This document shows, in pieces, positions 58,048 to 64,000 of a stretch of 64,000 nt of DNA. Numbering within the stretch: position 1 is the stretch's first letter; every line of letters starts with the position of its first letter. The position numbers were made by a program, and so were the translations under genes. The notes under the pieces are model-generated. The model was given only the letters and a program-made list of their open reading frames with translations, searched no databases and was not told the origin of the DNA. Source of the stretch: Tupaia tana (taxonomy: Eukaryota; Chordata; Mammalia; Scandentia; Tupaiidae); contig JAKSZU010000007.1 in NCBI GenBank assembly GCA_026018925.1, forward strand, positions 99,101,501 to 99,165,500, in the 5' to 3' direction.

Positions 58048-58145
58048 AAGACTAAATGAGATCACTTACCTCAAGTCCCTGAAACATATGAGGTTATTAC
58101 GATGATCACTATTTAATGACACACTGCTGCACTCTTTTTTTTTTC

Positions 58146-58915
58146 TCTTTAAATTTATTTATTTTTTACATTAATTCACTATACATCACTACAGCATACA
58201 AATGAATTTTCCATCCAAAATACACTGTGTATTGGCTCAATCAAGCATATCAACATACATGTTTTCAGCAAATAATTTTCCAATTCTTATGTCTTGTATA
58301 CTTTGTTTTTTATTTTGCCATCCTTGATTCCTTATCCCTCACCCTCTGCCATGTCCCACCCTCCTCCCACATTGTCTCTGGTATCCATGGTTGCTTTCTA
58401 TGCCTTCCCCACCCCCATTTAATTGATTTACTAATGAACTTAATTAGTCTAAATATATCCAACAGCTAGCACAACTGATATATACCTATACATGAACCCA
58501 AGTCTGACTTTAGGCATAAACCCCAGTGAATAGAATGAATGTATTATAAAGTAGTACCCAGCTGGGGCTATATAGCTTACTGCAGTCATCAAATATGCAT
58601 TATTTTTAAAACTGATATAAACAGTTTTACCGGTATTTTTTTCTCCTGCAACTTTTTTTTAATTACTTAACATTCATTCCCTAAGCATCATCACAATGTA
58701 CTAAATGTGATTTCCCATCTAGAATAAACTGCATAGTGGCTTAATCAAGCATGTTATCATCAATAATATTCCATTTCTACTTTCATACATATGTATACGT
58801 ATATATATGTTTTTTACCCCATGTTTGACCCTCTGCCCTTTCCCACTCTCTTACTACACTATCTGTGCTATATACAGTTGTCTTCCATTCCTTTTTCCCC
58901 AACATTTTGTTGACC
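58146..58915 (-). repeat. Tandem-duplicated 3' UTR of the HAL1-type element
   Basis: Two related blocks, 58146-58420 and about 58655-58915. They share in order an A/T-rich segment, GGCTCAATCAAGCAT versus GGCTTAATCAAGCAT, ACCCTCTGCCATGTCCCAC versus ACCCTCTGCCCTTTCCCAC, and a TTGTCTCTGGTAT versus TATCTGTGCTATA region. This shows an ancient duplication in the element's 3' end. Confidence 0.75.
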
Positions 58916-59164
58916 ACACAATATCATAAGTAATCCAAGTACTTTCAGCAGGTAATTTCAAGAAGAGTAGTTTTGAACTGGTAATGACATTTCCTTGAAA
59001 CTTAAAGCCTAGAAACAGATTAGTATTCTGTTCAAATAATAGGTACATGCACCTATCAACAGCTCAAGACAGGACAAAAATCCTTTAAAACTGGAAAACA
59101 AAGCTTAGGAGAAAAGCAGCAATAATTCAGTCAAGTCACAGAATGTTGTTTCATCGGTTCAGTC

Positions 59165-59266
59165 TCATGTACTTAATCTTTCTTCTGTTAAGGTTCGATC
59201 TTCCAGATTGAATTCTGGGATATAATATTCATCTCCAAACATTGTCCCTACAATTAAGTTGCCCAT
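59165..59266 (-). pseudogene. Remnant start of L1 ORF2 in the HAL1-type element
   Basis: ATGGGCAACTTAATTGTAGG aligns with ATGGCCAACTTAAACATCGG, the ORF2 start of the L1 at 51257, at the same distance after ORF1. It gives MGNLIVGTMF and stops after 33 codons without endonuclease residues. It marks where the L1 ancestry ends. Confidence 0.8.
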
Positions 59267-59380
59267 TTTCTTAGTTTTTGAACTCTTATTTCTGTGTGTC
59301 TGCATTTAATTTTACTGACATAGCACTCCCTTAAGAACTTCTTGGAGATCTGGTCTGGTGCTGGTAAATTCTTTCAGGTT

Positions 59381-60307
59381 TTATTTATCTGGGAAAGTTC
59401 GTGTCTTTACTTCCCAAATGAACGATAACCTTGCTGGGTACAGAATTCTCGGCTGAAATTGCTTTTCCCTTAATATTTTGAATATATTTTCCCATTCTCT
59501 CCTCGCTCGCATTGTTTCCGATGAGAGGTCTGCCGTTAGTCTGATGGGATACCCTTTGTAGGTAACTTGCCGTTTTTCTCTTGCCAGTCTTAGTATCTTG
59601 TCTTTGTCTGTGGTTTTGGTCAATCTGGCTATAATGTGTCTTGGAGAAGATCTTCTTGGGTTGATTCTATTTGGGGTCCTCTGTATTTCTTGGGACTGAA
59701 TCTTTGAGTGCCTCTCCAGGTTTGGAAAGTTTTCTGGCAGGATTTCATGGAATAGATTATCAATGCCCTTATGAGTCTCTTCACCCTCTGGGATACCTGT
59801 TATCCGGATGTTTGGACCTTTAATTGTATCTGGTATTTCTTGCATATTATTCTCAAATTTTTGGGCCATTTTCTCAGTCTTTATGGTGGATTTTTCTAGG
59901 CCAGCCATTTTCTCTTCTACATTAGAGATTCTATTTTCTGTATGATCTAGTCTGCTTTTAATACTTTCAAGGGAGATTTTGACTTCTTGTATTATAGCCT
60001 TCATCTCTAACAGTTCCATCTGATTCTTTTGTAAAGTGTGAAACTCCTCTTTTAGATCTTGCATGAATTTCCTCACCTCCTGGAACTCTTCAACTCCTTT
60101 CTCCTTCCTCTTCAGCAGTTCCTTGTCTCTCTTCTCTTCCATCTCTGTTAGCTTTGCCATTATGAATGTTCTAAATTCTTTATCAGACATTTCCATGATT
60201 TTTATTGAACTGTGTGTGGATGAAGAGGAGTTATCCATTTCCCTTGGAGGAGAGGCATTTTCCTGCTTCTCCATATTTCTTGTGGTCCTGCAGCGATTTC
60301 TAGTCAT
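59381..60307 (-). CDS. Intact L1-type ORF1 protein of HAL1 element (308 aa)
   Basis: Single open frame with an ATG 3 bases after CACCAG. The N-terminus is short and basic (MTRNRCRTTR). Residues about 40-155 form a charged, heptad-like coiled coil (MSDKEFRTFIM, MEEKRDKELLKRKEKG, IKSRLDHTENRISNVEEKM). An RRM-like domain begins near 165 (NIRITGIPEGEE, DNLFHEILPENFPNL). A C-terminal domain carries INPRRSSPRHIIARLTK, RLAREKRQVTYKG and LYPARLSFIWEV. This is the usual layout of mammalian L1 ORF1p, a trimeric RNA-binding chaperone acting in the cytoplasmic ribonucleoprotein. Length is slightly shorter than typical 330-380 residues. In a HAL1 element it would package its own RNA while an L1 supplies ORF2p. 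Lack of stops and frameshifts contrasts with the L1 5 kb upstream. Confidence 0.93.
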   Translation of the reverse strand: MTRNRCRTTRNMEKQENASPPREMDNSSSSTHSSIKIMEMSDKEFRTFIMAKLTEMEEKRDKELLKRKEKGVEEFQEVRKFMQDLKEEFHTLQKNQMELLEMKAIIQEVKISLESIKSRLDHTENRISNVEEKMAGLEKSTIKTEKMAQKFENNMQEIPDTIKGPNIRITGIPEGEETHKGIDNLFHEILPENFPNLERHSKIQSQEIQRTPNRINPRRSSPRHIIARLTKTTDKDKILRLAREKRQVTYKGYPIRLTADLSSETMRARREWENIFKILREKQFQPRILYPARLSFIWEVKTRTFPDK

Positions 60308-60547
60308 CTGGTGGTTGGTCGGTTTCTTCCCAAACTTGGAAGTTCAATCTGAGGGTCGGGGAGTGTGCAGAAATGGAAGCAGAGAGAGGGAAACAATACC
60401 AACAACAGCAAAAAAACAGACAAGAAACAGAGAAAAAGAAGAGAAAAACATCAAAAAAATCTAAAAAAGAAAAATTAATATTCAAAAAATTTCAATAAAA
60501 ATCAATAATTAGAAAACCGCGCGGCACGCTTGAGCGCTGCACGAATT

Positions 60548-60871
60548 GGCTAGATCGCAGGAGCCATGGAGCAGATTGTCTCTTGAAGAAGGGCTGTTCT
60601 GGGAGGAGCAGAGGGGATTATTAACAAAATAAAGGCCTAGGAGGGAGGGGCCAAAGGGCCCTGTAAAACGCCTCACCTTACAAAATTCTAAAAAGCAAAA
60701 ATTAAAAAAAAGACAGAGAGAGGACAGAGACAGAGGTAGAGAGAGACAAAGATTGATTCAGAGACAGGAGACTTAAAAGGGGTTTTCCTACCACGTGGGT
60801 TTTGTATGCTGGAGGCCCAGTTAGGAGTGGGACATCTTCCTTTCTCCCAGAATGGCTAGATCGCAGGAGCC
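60548..60871 (-). repeat. Repeated 5' UTR motif (monomer-like) of HAL1-type element
   Basis: GGCTAGATCGCAGGAGCC occurs at 60548-60565 and again at 60854-60871, directly at the 5' end of the element, 306 bases apart. This resembles the tandem promoter monomers of some L1 families. Confidence 0.7.
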
Positions 60872-61007
60872 GCTGCTGCACTCTTACCATGCGGTACTGG
60901 CCAAGGTTTCAAGACATCAGTAGCATTATTTTTGAGAAGTACAGAACAGAAATAATATGATGTAAACACACAATTATTTTATTAATTTTACTTACTGTTA
61001 TTTAATT

Positions 61008-61140
61008 TGCTTTAGGACATGTGTGCTCACCAGAGAGAAAGAGGGAAAGTAAGAAAGCAAGCCAACAGGTCTGGGTATCATTCTGTGGTCAGCCATGTGG
61101 GAGTCTCATGGCTTAACCAACATTTTACCTGCTGGCCCCA
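61008..61140 (-). mobile_element. Short-form tRNA-derived SINE (antisense)
   Basis: TTTGCTTTAGGACATGTGTG, a GA tract, CTGTGGTCAGCCATGTGGGA, TACCTGCTGGCCCC. Confidence 0.9.
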
Positions 61141-61493
61141 GCTTTAAGCACTTTTAAGTATTACTATTTTTTTGTCACATTTTGTATAATCAAAACAAAG
61201 TCAATGAAAAATCACATTTATGTTTCATAATTACCTAGATAGGCAATTACCTAGATAAATTAATTATTTCAGGCAGATTTAACAAAAAGGAAAATCAGAA
61301 GAACATCTTTGTATAAAGTTGACAAAAATTGAGAAAATTACGTACATGTTATTTTTAAAAACTTTATTGAGACATAATTCACATACCAATATGATTTCAC
61401 TCATCTAAAAATATATGACTCAATGACTTGTAGTATATTTATATATATGTGTGTAACCATTTTTATGGTTAGTCTTAGAATATTCTCATTGAG

Positions 61494-61655
61494 GACCAGC
61501 AGATGGCATAATGGTTACGTTGCTGGACCCCCACATGGCCAACTGCGATTCGAGTCCCGGACCTGCTCATTCAGGGCACATGTGCAAGCATGCCCAAGAG
61601 GAAAATGGAAGAGAAGGGATTATGGTGTGGCCATCCCTCCAGGGGGTGATTTCTT
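61494..61655 (+). mobile_element. tRNA-derived SINE, first half (interrupted)
   Basis: GACCAGCAGATGGCATAATG, GATTCGAGTCCCGGACC, then breaks off at CAGGGGGTGATTTCTT. The rest is at 63221-63312. Confidence 0.95.
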
Positions 61656-63220
61656 TTTCTTTTTTTTTTTCTAATAAGACAAAATTTATTCAATACCCTA
61701 GTAAAAGTTTTTATTATAAGTATCCAATAGTATAAAAAGTACAAAACAGATTTGTAGATTTCTAATATATTAATACAAAGTGCATGACTACATACAGTAC
61801 ATCCTACAGGCAAAGAGAAGTGGAAGGGGGAAGAAGACTAGTTGACGTCTAGTAATAAATAAGTAAACACAGAAGTAGAGATGATCCATATTATAGTATA
61901 TTGTACCACCAATCCTGCAGCCAAAATGTACAAAAAAAAAAGATTCAAAATAACGGGAGGATGAGAATGGCTGGACTCTTGTGGTACACTTCAATGGCCA
62001 TTGTGCACCACAGAGGCTGCGCAATGGTGGCTTGTGGCATGTAAGTTTCTTTCCCAAAGAAATAGAAAACGATCAGTTTAGATGAAGAACTATAAAACAT
62101 AGGGTGCCCGTAAGAAGAGGCTCACTCCTTAATGTTATACCGTCTGATTTTCCAGATCCAGCTTTAAAAATAAGCAGTGAATCCTGTTATTGTAAGGCAA
62201 ATGAAATGTTCTTTCCTCTTTATTATAAAAAGTCTGAACGGGTGATACTTTTCCTGAATGTACAGAAAAGAGGCCACGTGAGCCTGAGGACTTGGGTTTG
62301 GGTTCAAGTGAGAGGCTATTGAGAGCTCAGTATTCAGAATATCTCACGTTCAAAAAGCCTAACTGAAAGAAGCCAAACCAAGACCAGCCCACTTAGCGTT
62401 CGTACACCTCTTTTCTATTAGTAAATTTTACTTTAAATAGAGTGGGGAGAAAAACCCAGAAACCGTAATAGGTTAAGTCACACACCCAGTCTATACAGAT
62501 AAAACCTTCACGAAGATAAACTAGAGTAATCCAGAGCTAAAATGGAATTGTGCAGATTTTCAATGAAGTCATCAAACAAACAACTCACGTAACACAAAAA
62601 AAGTCAATTATTTACATACTCAGCAAGCCCTCTAAGACATGTGTCCCCAGAAGCATTAACCTTCGTTTTGTGCCATCCCCAAGGCTTGCACACTTTATTT
62701 TCCAGGTAGTTCGACATGTTTACTAGAGAGTGCTCCCACCGTGTGGCGACACTTCGGAGCTATTCTACACATCTCGCCTCTCCTGCCTTGCCATTTCCCC
62801 AAGAGGATCCCCAATTCTGCTTTAGAAGTTTCACATATGTTCATCTCTTATCAATTATTAATGTGAAGGGAGGTGACACAGGGTATGACATATACAGCCA
62901 AGTTCCCTCTCTGCGTATTTGAGAATTACTTTCTCCTTTAAGGTAATTGTACCAGAAAGCCAGTCTGTCCTCCTTAATAATCAGTAGTGCAGGTTTTAAT
63001 CACCAGAACCTTGGCAAGACCTTAATATTCCAAAATTATTAACAACCACCTCTAGGGGCAAGTCCATGTTACTGAGTTATGGTAACTATGTTATTATGAG
63101 GGAAAACAAGGGTAGCCAGCCAACTTTAAATTGCCGCCAACCACCGCTTCTCAACGTAGAAGGACTAGAACTACATACGTTTTATCCTACAGCAAATCCC
63201 ATCTCGGTCACCCAGGAGAC
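61656..63220 (-). pseudogene. Processed retrocopy of an mRNA (mostly 3' UTR), inserted in a SINE
   Basis: On the - strand it ends with AATAAATTTTGTCTTATTAG and a 15-base A-rich tail, here seen as poly-T at 61656-61670. A second AATAAA lies 25 bases upstream. Its 5' end is at 63220. Target-site copies ATTTCTT flank it at 61649-61655 and 63221-63227, and the two SINE halves join perfectly across it. There are no introns and no long reading frame. At the very 5' end the frame VSWVTEMGFAVG followed by TAA could be the C-terminus of the parent protein, which I do not recognise. It is therefore 5' truncated, carrying mainly 3' UTR. Confidence 0.85.
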
Positions 63221-63312
63221 ATTTCTTACTTTTTGTCTCTCTGTCTCTTTCTGTTTATCTGGTGAATGCACATGCCCTGTAGCAAAAATCTCTCTCTCAA
63301 AAGAAAAAAAAA
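63221..63312 (+). mobile_element. tRNA-derived SINE, second half (after retrocopy)
   Basis: ATTTCTTACTTTTTGTCTCT resumes the SINE exactly where 61655 stopped and ends CCCTGTAGCAAAAATCTCTC with an A-tail. Confidence 0.94.
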
Positions 63313-63485
63313 AGAGAAGCATACTCTCATTATGTCACGAACAAACCCCGTCCCCACTAGGCCATCTTCTCTCCCTCCACCCTCCAGCCCCAGGCAGCCA
63401 CTCGGCTACTTTTTGTCTGTATAGATTTCTCTGTTCTGGATACTTCATATGAACAGAATCATATAATATGTAATCTTTTGAGACT

Positions 63486-63491
63486 GGTTCT

Positions 63492-63550
<59 letters not shown>

Positions 63551-63552
63551 CT
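63486..63552. repeat. (TTCT)n microsatellite
   Basis: About 16 units; it sits at the poly-T end of the following antisense SINE and probably grew from its tail. Confidence 0.97.
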
Positions 63553-63556
63553 TTAT

Positions 63557-63810
63557 AGAGATTTTTGCTATAGGAAGTTTGTGTTCACCAGAGAAACAGA
63601 GGAAGACAGAAAGACAGAAAGCAAGAAATCACCCACAGGAGGGATGGCCATGCCACAATCTGTTCTCCTCCATTCTCTTCTTGAAATTTTGGGGTACACA
63701 TGCACATATGCCTGGCATGAGTTTTAAGCCACCAGGTCCGGGACTTGAACTACTGTCGACTATATGGGGGAGTCCAGTGACAGGACCATGACATCATCTG
63801 CTGCTCCTGG
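63557..63810 (-). mobile_element. tRNA-derived SINE (antisense)
   Basis: GAGATTTTTGCTATAGGAAG to CATCTGCTGCTCC. GACTGGTTCTTC (63481) and GATTGGCTTCTTTC (63813) flank it within the old L1 as a diverged target duplication. Confidence 0.93.
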
Positions 63811-64000
63811 TGATTGGCTTCTTTCATATAGCATGATGCACTTGAGGTTTATGCATGCTGTGGCGTGTATTCAGTAGTTCATTCCTTTATGTGGCTGGAT
63901 AATATTCCATTTTCTATATATAGCACATTTTGTTGACCCATTTGTCAAATGATGGACATTTGGATTGTTTTCAGCATCTAGCTATTATGAGTAATGTTGC

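Larger units (their letters stand above)
58137..60872 (-). mobile_element. Complete half-L1 (HAL1-type) retrotransposon
   Basis: 2736 bp between 13-bp direct repeats CTGCTGCACTCTT (58124-58136, 60873-60885), ending in poly-A on the - strand. Order on the - strand: 5' UTR of about 565 bp, intact ORF1 (60307-59381), an L1-like inter-ORF spacer, a 33-codon remnant of the ORF2 start (59266-59165), then a ~1-kb 3' UTR unrelated to that of the L1 at 50001. No other ORF2 sequence is present. HAL1 elements are L1-derived elements that keep only ORF1. This copy has clean ends and an open ORF1, so it is young. Confidence 0.9.
37483..64000 (+). other. NME7: NME7 intron (5' part), no further exon seen
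   Basis: The terminal coding exon(s), about 46 residues starting EIARHLRPGT in human, are not recognisable before position 64000, so this intron exceeds 26 kb. In human, ATP1B1 lies tail to tail just beyond NME7; no ATP1B1 sequence was recognised. Stretches without recognisable content: 37490-39170, 43680-44430, 45060-46290, 47650-48200, 49250-49990, 56730-57640. Confidence 0.8.
61355..64000 (-). mobile_element. Old antisense L1 3' region, split by nested insertions
   Basis: TTTATTGAGACATAATTCAC (61371) and GTAACCATTTTTATGGTTAG lead into the SINE. The same L1 resumes at 63313 with GTCACGAACAAACCCCGTCC, then GAACAGAATCATATAATATG and, after the second SINE, GGATAATATTCCATTTTC and GATGGACATTTGGATTG. 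It runs off the window end. Confidence 0.8.

Noticed and set aside
58137..60872. Ordinary full L1 with a deleted ORF2
   Set aside because: The 3' UTR differs wholly from that of the neighbouring L1 and recurs at 12395-12555, which favours a distinct HAL1-type family. A simple deletion cannot be fully excluded.
61671..63220. ATP1B1 3' UTR, expected near the NME7 3' end on the opposite strand
   Set aside because: The segment has a poly-A tail and target duplication and sits inside a SINE, so it is an inserted retrocopy. It does not resemble the ATP1B1 3' UTR I remember, and the last NME7 exon is not before it.

Overview
This window is nuclear DNA from a placental mammal. It lies inside one gene, NME7, read on the + strand. 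Three short exons with consensus splice sites (23493-23557, 31050-31118, 37381-37482) join in frame and encode about 78 consecutive residues of the second NDP-kinase domain, corresponding to roughly human residues 252-330. The exon before them and the exon(s) for the last ~46 residues are not visible, so 1-23492 and 37483-64000 are parts of large flanking introns. There are no bacterial-type genes, tRNA or rRNA genes, or CRISPR arrays.

The rest is intron dominated by retroelements. About 50 copies of one tRNA-derived SINE group occur on both strands, densest at 17.5-23.5 kb. The SINE has a tRNA-like head, a unique body, a pyrimidine-rich stretch and a conserved CTATAGCAAAAA end. It is not Alu, B1/B2, Can-SINE, BovA, rabbit C or equine ERE as I know them, so the species belongs to a less-studied order. 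A colugo-like genome is one guess, but I cannot assign the order.

Region by region: 1-23 kb holds a GC-rich block, antisense old L1 (5.1-7.7 and 17.4-19.2 kb) riddled with SINEs, MIRs and microsatellites. 26.1-29.1 kb is a complete, very young, non-coding LTR retroelement with near-identical 297-bp LTRs, a 6-bp target duplication, and an interior made almost entirely of tandem repeats. 29.8-30.35 kb is an 11-bp minisatellite. 31.7-32.5 kb is an inverted repeat. 40.5-40.8 kb is an 87-bp minisatellite, 43.0-43.4 kb a GT-rich minisatellite, and 46.9-47.6 kb an L2-like segment with a further minisatellite. 50.0-55.5 kb is an L1 with target duplications and many disabling mutations. 58.1-60.9 kb is a complete half-L1 (HAL1-type) element on the - strand with an intact ORF1 and no usable ORF2. 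61.35-64 kb is a nested structure: an old antisense L1 invaded by a SINE, which was in turn invaded by a reverse-oriented processed mRNA copy.

Four short palindromic mariner-type MITEs are scattered through the window. The strongest candidates for undescribed biology are the tandem-repeat LTR element and the HAL1 element with repeated 5' and 3' regions.
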